A stretch of 64,000 nucleotides of DNA from Neocallimastix lanati (nom. inval.) (taxonomy: Eukaryota; Neocallimastigomycota; Neocallimastigomycetes; Neocallimastigales; Neocallimastigaceae): the NCBI GenBank assembly GCA_016946835.1, contig JACVTC010000209.1, positions 125,975 through 189,974 on the forward strand. The letters are read 5' to 3'. The position numbers were made by a program, and so were the translations under genes. Below the pieces are notes generated by a model. The model was not told where the DNA came from. It saw nothing but the letters and a program-made list of their open reading frames with translations, and did no database searches. Positions 48,362 through 60,935 of this stretch are shown one piece after another (position 1 is the stretch's first letter; each line of letters starts with the position of its first letter).

Positions 48362-48527
48362 TTTTATTTATTTATTATTTATTATTTATTATTTATTATT
48401 TATTATTTATTATTCATTATTTATTATTTATTATTTATTATTTATTATTTATTATTTATTATTTATTATTTATTATTTATTATTTATTATTTATTATTTA
48501 TTATTTATTATTTATTATTTATTATTT
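48362..48527. repeat. (TTATTTA)n heptanucleotide array, short allele
   Basis: About 165 bp of the same 7-bp unit as 8434-8964, in inverted orientation, with one variant copy (ttattca) near 48413. Confidence 0.95.
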
Positions 48528-48695
48528 AAGTAACAATACTATTATTTTCACTATCATTAATATTAATATTCCAATTTTCACTTTAACTAATACTACTATT
48601 ATTAACAATATTATTCCTATTGTTATTATTATTAATATTATATACTTCGTTACTATTATCAGAATCTATACTTGATTCTACATTTTTCATATCTG

Positions 48696-48846
48696 TGATA
48701 GCAATGCTTATCATTTTAACAGGGAAAATATTGCAAAGAAGAAAGTAAAATTATGATATATTGATACTGAAAATATGTTAGTGGGCATATTAACCAAAGA
48801 CTTAAATGGACCAAAGATACGAAAATTTACAAAAACATTATTGCCT
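48696..48846 (+). pseudogene. Ty1/copia RNase H C-terminal remnant
   Basis: Reads NAYHFNRENIAKKKVKL, an in-frame TGA, then YIDTENMLVGILTKDL and KIRKFTKTLL. This is the conserved end of copia pol (normally YI.TE.M.ADILTK.L). The polypurine tract and LTR present in the B copy (8020-8185) are deleted here. Dead fragment. Confidence 0.75.
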
Positions 48847-48895
48847 ATTCATTAGGAATATCATTATATATCTAAATTTAATAAAGCTAAAAACA

Positions 48896-49040
<145 letters not shown>

Positions 49041-49049
49041 TGTCCATTA

Positions 49050-50207
49050 TTTTTTCATAATCTATAAATATAAAAAAAAGTTATGATTAAGCTTTTTTTG
49101 GTGTTGGCTTTTAAATCAGAAAATTATTTGTACATATATATTTTCAATTAAAAAATTATAAATAATATATATATATATAATAATTAGACATTGTCATAAT
49201 TACATAAATTTATTATAAAGGTTCTCTATTTATTATTATAAAAATAGCTAAATAATAAAAATAACTTAATATTTAAAAAAAAATATAATTACTAAAATAA
49301 TGCTATAATTTTATTTTTTCTAAATAAATAATGGAATTAATTTTATATTTTCTTTTTTCTTATTTTACAAATTAAAAAAGAAGTGTAAATAATTTTTTTT
49401 TTAATATATTTTATATTTCATATTATTTCATTATATTTATTTGGAATATTTAAATATTACATTTTATAATCGAGATAGAATTTTCTTTTTGTGACTATAT
49501 GACAGATGCTTACGGTTTGTTTACAAAAAACAAAAATAAATGAAGGAAATAAAAATATTAATTAAATAAAATACACTTCTCTTTTTATTTAAATTGAAAA
49601 ATCTTTTTTTCTATTTTTTTTAATTATTAAGAAATTAAAATTATTATAATTACAATTTATTTAGAATATTTTTTTTCTTTTTTTTTAAAAAAATTATTAT
49701 ATTAAAAAATATTTATTATTAAGAGAATAAACACTTCAAATTTCATAATCTCAAATTTTATTTTTTATTTTTATTAATATTTTTATTGTTTATTAATTAT
49801 TATAGGTAACTACTTATTTTTTAATAATTATTTTTTAATATTTTTTATTTATTTTTTACTACATAAATTCTAATTATATCACGATTTTATTTTATGTGTT
49901 ATTACATAAATGTTTTATGTAGTCATAAATACGCCACATTACAAATTTATAATAATTGATATTTTACTAATTTTTAATAAAATTTATATATATATTTTTT
50001 TTTATAACAAGAATAAAATTCATTTATTAAACTTTATTTTTAATAATTATTAATATACTAAATAATCTTATATTCAAAAAAAAAAAAAAAAAAAAAAATT
50101 ATAATCTAATTAAAAAAATAATTAATTAATTAAATTAAATTAAAATTAAAAAAATTTTTTTTTGCATAATAAATAATAAATAAAATAATCTTTTTTTTTA
50201 TAGATTA
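49050..50207 (+). repeat. Conserved upstream block of LRR unit D (uninterrupted form)
   Basis: Inverted counterpart of 6404-7560. Both MULE target sequences are present in single copy: ATATCAATT as its complement at 49954-49962 and ATATATAAA as its complement at 49983-49991. No insertion and no gene. Confidence 0.7.
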
Positions 50208-50334
50208 GAATATTCTTTTTCTTTTTAATTTTTTTATTGATTAGAATATTCTACTTTTTTAATTTTTTTATTGATTAGAATATTCTTCTTTTTAATTTTT
50301 TTTTTTTTTTTTTTTTTTTTTTTGACTATAAAAG
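50208..50334 (+). promoter_or_regulatory. Promoter region of LRR gene D: three GAATATTC palindromes and TATA box
   Basis: GAATATTC occurs at 50208-50215, 50244-50251 and 50278-50285 (spacing 36 and 34 bp), followed by a T tract and TATAAAAG at 50327-50334. The TATA box is about 150 bp before the ATG at 50476. GAAnnTTC matches heat-shock element cores. An AT-trinucleotide leader follows the TATA box. Confidence 0.55.
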
Positions 50335-50475
50335 GTCTCTTGTTTATCTCTTTTTTTATTTTCTTCAATAAATATAAAATACAAAAAAACAAATTATAAT
50401 AATAATAAAATATTATATAATAGTATAATAATATAATAATAATATAATAATATAATAATAATAATAATATTAATA

Positions 50476-53400
50476 ATGAAATATATTAGAGGATTAGTTC
50501 ATTCTTTTCTTGTTCTTGGTGCGTTAGCTTCACAATGCAGTGAAGTTAAAGAATTCAATAAAAATATTGAAGGAGATATTGATTTAACTTGTAACCGTAA
50601 TGGAAATATAACTAAATTGTAATAATCATTAATAATATTTATAATTTTAATTAAAATATTTTCTTTATTATTTTTTATTAAAAATTATTAATAATTCTTT
50701 TTTTTATAAATTTTTTTAAATTTTACAGTAATTTAACGAGACTTTCATTGAATCAAGAATACGTTAATATTTTATCTGGTTTAAGTGGACTCGAAGAAAT
50801 TGAATTTACTGAATGTGACTTTGAAGACGATTTAGATTATTCTTCATTAAAGAATCTTAAAAATTTAAAGAAATTAACAACTAATCGTGTTGGTTCAACT
50901 TTAAATGCCTTCAAAAATGTTGAATCCTTAAGATCATTAGTATTATATGGAAACACTTCCATTGATGATGAAGATATTGAAATTATTTCTGGATTCAATG
51001 AACTTGAATCATTAAAAATTGATGTTCGTTCTATTTATGCTGAAGATTTTTCTTCTTTAAAGAATCTTAAAAATCTTTCAGAATTAGAAATTGAAGATGG
51101 ATGTGATAAAGTTCCAGAAGAACTTAAATCTCTTTGCTCTTCTAATTCAGTTCCTACTGAAACTATAAGTGAAGCTTATGTTGAATATGAAGAAAGTTCA
51201 TTAGAAGAATTTGAAAATGTAACTTCTCTTGAAAAGATTAAATTAATGAGAATTTCTTTAAGTCAAAAAGGAATTGATATTTTATCATCTTTAAGTGGAC
51301 TTGAAGAAATTGAATTTACTGAATGCGATTTTGAAGACGATTTAGATTATTCTTCATTAAGAAATCTTAAAAATTTAAAGAAATTAACAACTAATCGTGT
51401 TGGTTCAACTTTAAATGCCTTCAAAAATGTTGAATTCTTAAGATCATTAGTATTATATGGAAACACTTCCATTGATGATGAAGATATTGAAATTATTTCT
51501 GGATTCAATGAACTTGAATCATTAAAAATTGATGTTCGTTCTATTTATGCTGAAGATTTTTCTCCTTTAAAGAATCTTAAAAATCTTTCAGAATTAGAAA
51601 TTGAAGATGGATGTGATAAAGTTCCAGAAGAACTTAAATCTCTTTGCTCTTCTAATTCAGTTTCTACTGAATCTATAAGTGAAGCTTATGTTGAATATGA
51701 AGAAAGTTCATTAGAAGAATTTGAAAATGTGATTACTATTGAAAAAATTAAATTAATGAGAATTTCTTTAAGTCAAAGAGGAATTGATATTTTATCATCT
51801 TTAAGTGGACTTGAAGAAATTGAATTTACTGAATGTGACTTTGAAGACGATTTAGATTATTCTCCATTAAGAAATCTTAAAAATTTAAAGAAATTAACAA
51901 CTAATCGTGTTGGTTCAACTTTAAATGCCTTCAAAAATGTTAAATCCTTAAGATCGTTAGTCTTATATGGAAATACCTCCATTAATGATGAAGATGTTGA
52001 AATCATTTCTGGATTCAATGAACTTGAATCATTAAAAATTGATGTTCGTTCTATTTATGCTGAAGATTTTTCTCCTTTAAAGAATCTTAAAAATCTTTCA
52101 GAATTAGAAATTGAAGATGGATGTGATAAAGTTCCAGAAGAACTTAAATCTCTTTGCTCTTCTAATTCAGTTCCTACTGAAACTATAAGTGAAGCTTATG
52201 TTGAATATGAAGAAAGTTCATTAGAAGAATTTGAAAATGTAACTTCTCTTGAAAAGATTAAATTAATGAGAATTTCTTTAAGTCAAAAAGGAATTGATAT
52301 TTTATCATCTTTAAGTGGACTTGAAGAAATTGAATTTACTGAATGTGAATTTGATGACGATTTAGATTATTCTTCATTAAAGAATCTTAAAAATTTAAAG
52401 AAATTAACAACTAATCGTGTTGGTTCAACTTTAAATGCCTTCAAAAATGTTGAATCCTTAAGATCATTAGTATTATATGGAAACACTTCCATTAATGATG
52501 AAGATATTGAAATTATTTCTGGTTTTAGTGAACTTGAATCATTAATAATTGATGTTCGTTCTATTGATGCTGAAGATCTTTCTTCTTTAAAGAATCTTAA
52601 AAATCTTTCAGAATTAGAAATTGAAGATGGATGTGATAAAGTTCCAGAAGAACTTAAATCTCTTTGCTCTTCTAATTCAGTTTCTACTGAATCTATAAGT
52701 GAAGCTTATGCTGAATATGAAGAAAGTTCATTAGAAGAATTTGAAAATGTGATTACTATTGAAAAAATTAAATTAATGAGAATTTCTTTAAGTCAAAGAG
52801 GAATTGATATTTTATCATCTTTAAGTGGACTTGAAGAAATTGAATTTACTGAATGTGACTTTGAAGACGATTTAGATTATTCTTCATTAAGAAATCTTAA
52901 AAATTTAAAGAAATTAACAACTAATCGTGTTGGTTCAACTTTAAATGCCTTCAAAAATGTTAAATCCTTAAGATCATTAGTATTATATGGAAACACTTCC
53001 ATTGATGATGAAGATATTGAAATCATTTCTGGATTCAATGAACTTGAATCATTAAAAATTGATGTTCATTTTATAGATGCTGAAGATTTTTCTCCTTTAA
53101 AGAATCTTAAAAATCTCTCAGAAATAGATATTGAAGATGGATGTGATAAAGTTCCAGAAGAACTTAAATCTCTTTGTTCTTCTAATTCAGTTCCTACTGA
53201 AACTATAAGTGAAGCTTATGTTGAATATGAAGAAAGTTCATTAGAAGAATTTGAAAATGTAACTTCTCTTGAAAAGATTAAATTAATGAGAATTTCTTTA
53301 AGTCAAAAAGGAATTGATATTTTATCATCTTTAAGTGGACTTGAAGAAATTGAATTTACTGAATGTGACTTTGAAGACGATTTAGATTATTCTTCATTAA

Positions 53401-53699
53401 GAAATCTTAAAAATTTAAAGAAATTAACAACTAATCGTGTTGGTTCAACTTTAAATGCCTTCAAAAATGTTGAATTCTTAAGATCATTAGTATTATATGG
53501 AAACACTTCCATTAATGATGAAGATATTGAAATTATTTCTGGATTCAATGAACTTGAATCATTAAAAATTGATGTTCGTTCTATTTATGCTGAAGATTTT
53601 TCTCCTTTAAAGAATCTTAAAAATCTTTCAGAATTAGAAATTGAAGATGGATGTGATAAAGTTCCAGAAGAACTTAAATCTCTCTGTTCTTCTAATTAG
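50476..53699 (+). CDS. Secreted LRR block-repeat protein D (6 blocks, two exons)
   Basis: Exon 1 is 50476-50618 and exon 2 is 50729-53699. The intron 50619-50728 (110 bp) runs GTAATA..TTACAG, and the product has 1037 residues. The signal peptide is MKYIRGLVHSFLVLGALA with an ALA/SQ cleavage context. Exon 1 ends in the middle of the codon that leads into NLTRLSLNQEYVNILSGL, which aligns with the start of each internal block (KLMRISLSQRGIDILSSL). This supports the splice. Six 170-residue LRR blocks follow, each with three cysteines. Blocks 1, 2, 5 and 6 match the four blocks of A, while blocks 3 and 4 are extra; block 3 resembles block 3 of B. Probably secreted, with unknown ligand. No anchor is visible. 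Confidence 0.87.
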
Positions 53700-55609
53700 T
53701 TGTAATTTTATTAATAAAATTTAAATATAGTGGTTGAACTTCTGATGACTTATAATAAAACCAAAAATATTAAAATTATATAATATATTATTATAATATC
53801 AAAAGGTATATAATTTATCATGAACTACCTAACCAACTGAATAAAGAATATACAAAATAATTAAAAAGAAATAATTTATACAAAAAAATAAATTTAAAAT
53901 TAAAAATATATAACAACCTACAAAGAACTAAAAAGTACTATTTATATAAAATTTATTAAGTTTTAATCTTTAAAAAAAATTATTATAATAATTATTATTT
54001 TTTTTTAAATAAATATTAATAATATTATTAATTAAAATTTTTAATCTCATAGCATATTTTATAATTAAATAATTAAATAAATCATTTAAATATTAATCAT
54101 TATTGTTTATGAAATAAATCATAAATCATAAATGTATTTGAATTTTATTATATCTAAAATTTTAATTTAAAATCATATATAAAATAAATCATATTTAAAT
54201 AGCTATATAAATATTTTATTATATTACTAGCATAAATATTAGAAATATATAGAATTCAAATTGTAGTAAAATTTAAAATAAATATATTAAATACATTAAT
54301 AAATATATTAATTAATCCAATAAATCATATAAAATTTAAATATAGAATATAAATTCTTTATTATTTGTGTATATAAATTATTTTTTATTTTAAATTATTA
54401 TTATTTTTTTAATTATTTATTTAATTAAATTAAAATAAATGAATATAATCATATTAGTTTTTATTAAAAAATAACCTTCAAAAGAATTTGAGATTTTAAT
54501 ACTAGGAAATGCTGGTATATTTAATTAATTCTTTGTTTTTTTCTAATATTTTTCTTTATATAATCTATAAAAGATAAAAGTAAAAAATATAAATATAAAA
54601 ATTATTAAAATATTAAATTATATAATTTATTTAATATATTTAATAAAGCACTGGAAATATTTTTTCTACTGTTATGGCAAAATTAATATTAAATTGATAA
54701 TCACTAGTTTTAAATGAAATACTTAAAAATCCTTTTTATTATAATAATAAATAAGTTTTATTTTTTTTTTATGTTTATACTTTTCAATTTTTTAATTTTT
54801 CTAATTATGAATATATAATTATTATAAATAATTATTTAAATAGGTTTAGCTTTTAAATTAGAAAAAATTGATAAAATAAAATGTATATAATGAAAATAAT
54901 CATATTGTTATATAATATTTATTACTTATTTATTACTTATTATTTATTAATACATAAGATTAATTATTAATGCATAATTACTATAATAATTTAATTAAAT
55001 ATTTTAATTTTATTCATATTAATGAAAAAAAGTATTTATATAATTAAAAATAAAAAATAAATATATTTATTTATTTTACTAGTTCTTTCTTTATTATATT
55101 TAATTATTTCTTTGGTTTTAAGTAAAGTAAAGGGAATACATGTAGAAGGTAATAAATTTTTAAAAGAAAAATGGTAATGAATTTTCTTTTTCTGTCATGT
55201 TTACATTTTTCATGAAAGTCTATTTAAAAAAAAAAAAAAAAAAAAAAGATTATTAAATAATACTTATATGGATTACATAATTGCTTATATTATCAATGAA
55301 TGAGAGTGAGTAGGTAGTATAGAAGCAGTTAGATATTTATTCTATTGTAATTAAATTATTATGTTAAAATGGTATTGAATATGTTATTAAGGCTCATGCT
55401 TCTGGACATTTATTGGAAACTGAGCCAATGGTTATGGACAATAGAAGATTTCTTGAATCTGATTCAAAATAGTAATATTATTTATTTATGTTATGTAAAT
55501 ACTAAATTAGATAAAGATGAAGAAACTATATTAATTAATTTTAGTGGATTAAAGGAACAAGGAGTTAATTAGAATTTTGACATGGCTATTTATGATAATG
55601 ACGTTTCAT
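53700..55609 (+). repeat. Conserved downstream block of LRR unit D
   Basis: Nearly identical inverted copy of 9909-11818. It contains the short open frame 55369-55572 and no other gene. Homology to the left array stops at 55609 (acgtttcat), after which unrelated sequence begins. Confidence 0.75.
55369..55572 (+). CDS. Hypothetical 67-residue open frame (copy of 9946-10149)
   Basis: Identical in translation to the frame at 9946-10149. No domain is recognised. Kept only because it is conserved between the two arms, which the recent duplication alone can explain. Confidence 0.2.
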   Translation: MVLNMLLRLMLLDIYWKLSQWLWTIEDFLNLIQNSNIIYLCYVNTKLDKDEETILINFSGLKEQGVN

Positions 55610-55669
55610 GAAATATTTTTTATTATTTTATTCTTTTATTTTCGATCAATTACATTAGATTAGCGAATC

Positions 55670-55840
55670 GGTTAATTAGGGTTTTTCCCAATTACTTCTT
55701 AAAAGTAATTGGTTTTACCTAATTGATACGATGATCGATATGGATAGAATATCGATCAAAAATCTTATCTAGGTTTTTCTCTTTAATCTTTTCCTAGATA
55801 AGAGATTTGTTAAGATTAGAAAACCCTTTCTTATTTAACC
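55670..55840. other. Cloverleaf-like cluster of perfect inverted repeats
   Basis: An outer stem GGTTAA (55670-55675) with TTAACC (55835-55840) is continued by AGGGTTTT (55678-55685) with AAAACCCT (55820-55827). It encloses three perfect hairpins: a 10-bp stem at 55688-55712, a 10-bp stem at 55732-55758 and an 11-bp stem at 55763-55803. All 45 base pairs are matched. It lies 60 bp beyond the end of LRR unit D. It could be a structured RNA, a cruciform-forming DNA end or the regulatory part of an LTR; nothing in the sequence decides this. Confidence 0.55.
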
Positions 55841-55856
55841 ATATTTTAATAAAAAA

Positions 55857-55898
55857 AATATAAATAAGGCTCTTGAGTTCTCTTTGAGAAATCAAGAG
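55857..55898 (+). promoter_or_regulatory. TATA-like box followed by a hairpin
   Basis: A TATAAATAAG-like box at about 55859-55868 is followed directly by a hairpin (55870-55898). The hairpin has stems CTCTTGA/TCAAGAG and TTCTC/GAGAA, one mismatch between them and a 3-nt loop. A core promoter with a leader hairpin is what an LTR R region often shows, but no reading frame or partner LTR was identified. Confidence 0.35.
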
Positions 55899-56795
55899 TT
55901 ATTATTATAAAAACATAGTTATAATAGTAACAATTTTATATTTTTAACTTTAATAAATTAATAAAATATTTTATTCGAAAAACATATTTTAAAATCAAAT
56001 ATATACAAACAATTCTTCTCTTACTTCTCGTGTTATTATTATAATTAATTTTATAATAAACTCTAAAGGTAAAAAAAAATTTATCTTATTTTATTTTCTC
56101 AACTTAATGAATTAGTCGTTAAGTTGTATCAATAATTCTATTTTGAGTTAGTTCTTAATAGAATTATTACAACAATATGATAAATAATAATAAATTAAAC
56201 TATAAATATTAATAATAATAAATTATTATGAATTAATTAAATTAATTAAATTACTTAAATTACTTAAATTAATTAGAATAATATAATTAAATAAATTAAA
56301 CTAAAAATCAATATTAAATATTTTTAGTAAATTATTATAATTATAAATAGTTAATTTCCTAAATTAGTTTTATTTTTATTTTAATTATATTAATAACTTT
56401 TATATTATTTATTATAAAAGAAATATATTTAATATTTCTTTAAGTTATTATTATATATTCAATAATTGTTTTAATTATTATTTTTTTTATAATTAATTAA
56501 ATTATTTTTATATATATGAATTCAATACTTTTAATTAAAATATAAGAATTATGCTTAAATATATTAAATAGTTTATTTTTGCAAACAAATATTACTTTAT
56601 TTTAATTATTAAATATAAAAGAAAGAAAAATGTACTAAATAAAAATGTAACGATTATTAAAAATTTATTCTTAATAAAAATATTAAAAATAAAATATTTT
56701 TATTTTTATAAATAAATAATAATAATAAGTTCAAATAATAATAATATTAAGAAATATTATTATTCAAACGATAACTACTAAATAGTTATCAAATA

Positions 56796-58234
56796 TGATA
56801 CGGGCTGGGGTTGAAACACTAAGATATTCAAAACAAAAAAAAATAAATATTAACACATAACTATAAAAATAAATTTGGAAACAAGAAAAAAAATTAAATT
56901 TTAAAATATTCTTTATTTAAATTTAAAATTAAAATTATTTTGTTCCCAGTATTAAAAAGAAAGAAATTTATTCTTCTTTTTATACTTTTATTTTAATACA
57001 TTTTATTTATTATTAATATATTCTTTATAAAAAAAACTATTATAACTATTTATTTTAATTTTTAACTATTATTTTAAATTATTTTTTTTAAAAAAAAAAT
57101 AACATTTATTAAATTAAAATATAAAAAATTAATTTAGAGCTTGTATCACGAAGGGCATTCCGGACGGTAGCTTCTTCTTGATATTGTTATTCAGAGAGAG
57201 AATTATACAGAATTGATATTTTCTGTATTTTAGCTCATTTTTATTATTGGAATTCTTCTGTATTTTAGTTCATTTTTATTTTAATAAAGATTTAATTTAT
57301 TTTTGATTATTGTTTTATTTTTAGTTTATTTCAAAGGTTTTAGAAAATATTATACAGAAACTTATAATTCTGTATTTTATATCAAATATTTATTGAAATA
57401 GGTTTTTATTATTCTTAATATAAAAATAAGAATTAGTAATGATTTAAATATTATATAATTTTTAATAAGAATATTTAGTAATAATTTTTATTATATTTAA
57501 TATTAATAAAATATTTAATAATTATTTTTATTAGATTTGATATTAATAAAAGATTTTAATAAGAATATTTAATAATAATTTTTATTATATTTAATATTAA
57601 TAAAAGAATTTATAAGAATATTTAATAATAATTTTTATTATATTTGATATTAATAAAAGATTTTAATAAGAATATTTAATAATAATTTTTATTATATTTA
57701 ATATTAATAAAAGATTTTTATTAGAATATTTAATAATTTTTATTATATTTAATATTAATAAAAGATTTTAATAAGAATATTTAATAATAATTTTTATTAT
57801 ATTTGATATTAATAAAAGATTTTAATAAGAATATTTAATAATAATTTTTATTATATTTGATATTAATAAAAGATTTTAATAAGAATATTTAATAATAATT
57901 TTTATTATATTTAATATTAATAAAAGATTTTTATAAGAATATTTAATAATAATTTTTATTATATTTAATATTAATAAAAGAATTTTATAAGAATATTTAA
58001 TAATAATTTTTATTATATTTAATATTAATAAAGGAAATTTATAAGAATATTTAATAATAATTTTTATTATATTTAATATTAATAAAAGAAATTTATAAGA
58101 ATATTTAATAATAATTTTTATTATATTTGATATTAATAAAAGATTTTAATAAGAATATTTAATAATAATTTTATTTTATTATTATTAAGAGTATTTAATA
58201 GGAAATACAAGGTATTTAGTGACACCCCGTATCA
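56796..58234. mobile_element. Possible solo LTR of 1439 bp
   Basis: Starts TGATACGGG and ends with the exact complement CCCGTATCA, giving 9-bp inverted tips with the TG..CA rule of LTRs. The same 4 bp (AATA) flank both sides (56792-56795 and 58235-58238), but AT-rich flanks make this weak. It has no coding capacity and contains the tandem repeat at 57440-58190. No second LTR was found. Confidence 0.4.
57440..58190. repeat. Tandem repeat of about 54-bp units
   Basis: About 13 copies of a unit with aagaatatttaataataatt, tttattatattt(a/g)atatt and aataaaagattt. Copies vary in length by a few bases. Confidence 0.9.
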
Positions 58235-60935
58235 AATATGTTATGGTTCGAGGAATTCAAAAAAAAAAATTATATAATATTAAAACACAAAAAAAAATTT
58301 TATTCTTTCACAATAATTTTTATTTATTTATTATATTTTTATTTTAATTTTTATTTTATTTTTATTATTATTTTTATTTATTTATTTTATTTTTATTTTA
58401 TTTTTATTATTATTTTTATTTATTTATTTTATTTTATTTTTATTATTATTTTTATTTATTTTTATTTTCTTTTTTTTTCTTTTTATTTATTTATTTTTAT
58501 TATTTCTATTTTTATTTCCTTTTTTTTTTCTCTCCCCTAAAAAGGGGTTCCAAGGTAGTCAATTTATATCTTTTTGAAGATATAAAAGTAGCAAAGCCTC
58601 TGGAAGTAGTTGAAGAGATGGAAAAACAATAGATTTTTAAATCTTATTGATTATTTCCTTATTGTAATAAATAGAAATTTTATTATTTCCTAATATTCAA
58701 ATTAACCAAAATAAATCTATAATATAAAAGATGCATTATAGATAAGAATTAAACAAAAAAAAAGAGAAGCAGTATTACAATAAAATTGAATACTTTAACT
58801 TAATTTTGATACTAATTTAATATGTAATCTTATATATTAATTTGAATGACATAATAGAAAATAAAATACATTTATTAATATATGAAAAATCTTTTACAAT
58901 TTTAAATACAGAAAATTTTATTTTATTTATTTCTTTCATTTCAATTATTTCTTAATTCGAAAGACAGAAATATTGATAAAGTTATTTAAGTTGTTTATAT
59001 ACAGGAATTATTCCTTATTTAGAAAAATAATACTAAAAGTAATTAGTACTATGTTATTGCTAAACTCTCATAAATTTAATTTACCTTTATAAGGAATGAA
59101 CATAAATTTAAATTAAATTTTATGTATAAACTTAAATTTTCAGATCAAATAATATAGTAAAATTATTAATGTAAAGAATACATAAATTTATTAATATTTT
59201 AAAAATCACCTTGACTATATTAAAAGGTTTTTAATAAGAATCAATTTATTACTTCATTCTTTATCAAATGGTACAGAACTGAAGAATTTTTATCATAAAA
59301 TAATATATTCTAATAATTAAAGAAAATTTTAAATTCTATTCTATTATTCTAATCTATTATTCTAATTTAAAAATCTAAATACTAAACAATTTAAACTAAA
59401 ATAAATTATTCAAAATTAATATAACCTAATATAAATAATTTAACTAACAATTATAATTATTAAAACTATTAACCAAACACTAAAAACCTTTAAACACTTA
59501 ATACAAAACTTAAATTATTTTTAATTCTAACTTTATTTAAAATAAACTATTTTATTTTTATTATTTAATCTATTCTAACTTTATTATTTAAACTATACTA
59601 ATTTATTATTTAAACTATTTAAATTTAATTATTTAAACTAATTTTATTTTAACTTAACTATCTAAATTTATCATTTAAACTCGAAAATATCAAAAGAATA
59701 ATATAATAATAAAGTTGTAAGAAAAAAAGAGAGAGAACTAAAGTATTGTACTACTTTGTTCTTTTTATACATTTAGAATAGTTATTTGATTGGATTAGAA
59801 TAAAAATTTAATAATAAAAATTTAATAATAAAAATTTAATAATAAAAATTTAATAATAAAAATTTAATAATAAAATATAATAAACTATTAAAATATTATT
59901 AAGTATTACAATATTAAATAAAAATAATAATTAATACATTTTCTAATTTATTATAACTAAATTTATAATTATTTTAATATTTTAATATTTATTATTTAAT
60001 TCCACTAATATTAATAATTTTTAATCTTTAATAATTATATATAATTTCAATTATTTTATTTGTTCCGTAACACAAATTGTTAAGGTTTTAGAGAATTAAA
60101 TAAAAATAAAGTAAAGAAACACAAATTTTATTTATTTATTTATTTATTTATTTTATTTATTTATTTTATTAAATTTATTTGATTTTATTTGATGATATTT
60201 AAAAATTAGTAGCAAAATTTACAACTATTTATACTTTTTTCAAGGCATAAAAGTTGTTCTTGCCACTAAATTACATTTTATTTATTTTTTTTTTATAAAA
60301 ACTATTAAATTTAAATTGATTTTTATAATTAATTATATAAAATTTAATTATAACAATATAAATAAAATACATTTATAATATTAATAAAACATTTTTTTTT
60401 TTTTTTTTTTTTTTATTTATTTATTTATTTAAAAATATCTAAAATATTACTAATAAGAATTTATTTAATTGGCTATAATTTTTATTACAATCTGTTAAAA
60501 TATTCAAATAAAAATAAAAATACTATTCTAATATAAAGGTTTTTAATAAAATAAAATATTTTTCAATATAAAATAAAGCATTTCGATATAAAATTTTATA
60601 ATAAAAAGTTAAAATATAATATATAAATTTTTAATTATCAATATATAAAAATATTATTAATATAAATTTTCATTATTAATATAAAAAAAAATAAGATTTA
60701 TTATTAATATTGCTAATATAAGTTTTAAATATATAAAAATATTACTATTAATATAAGATTTAATATAAAAATATAAAGTTTAATATAATTTTTGATTTAA
60801 TTTTTGATCTTTGGATTTAAAAATTTATTAAAGTACAAAAATAATAATGTACACATAATGTATTAGAAATAAATCGTAGATTTAATTAAGAATGCATTAT
60901 TTAGTACATTCTTATCAAGATGCCCCGACGAAGAC
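58235..60935. other. AT-rich non-coding region 3' of the gypsy element
   Basis: No supported gene. Notable items are T/A-rich simple sequence (58310-58530), a CCCCT/AGGGG hairpin at about 58534-58547 followed by an ATATCTT/AAGATAT hairpin overlapping a gatataaaag box (about 58565-58590), and an ATTTAATAATAAAA repeat (59805-59880). The part next to 60917 (minus-strand start TGATAAGAATG) may include the 3' LTR of the gypsy element, but its limits cannot be set from this window. Confidence 0.4.

Noticed and set aside
58238-58540. 100-codon hydrophobic plus-strand frame
   Set aside because: Composition is entirely driven by T-rich simple sequence (F, I, Y, L), with no conserved feature.
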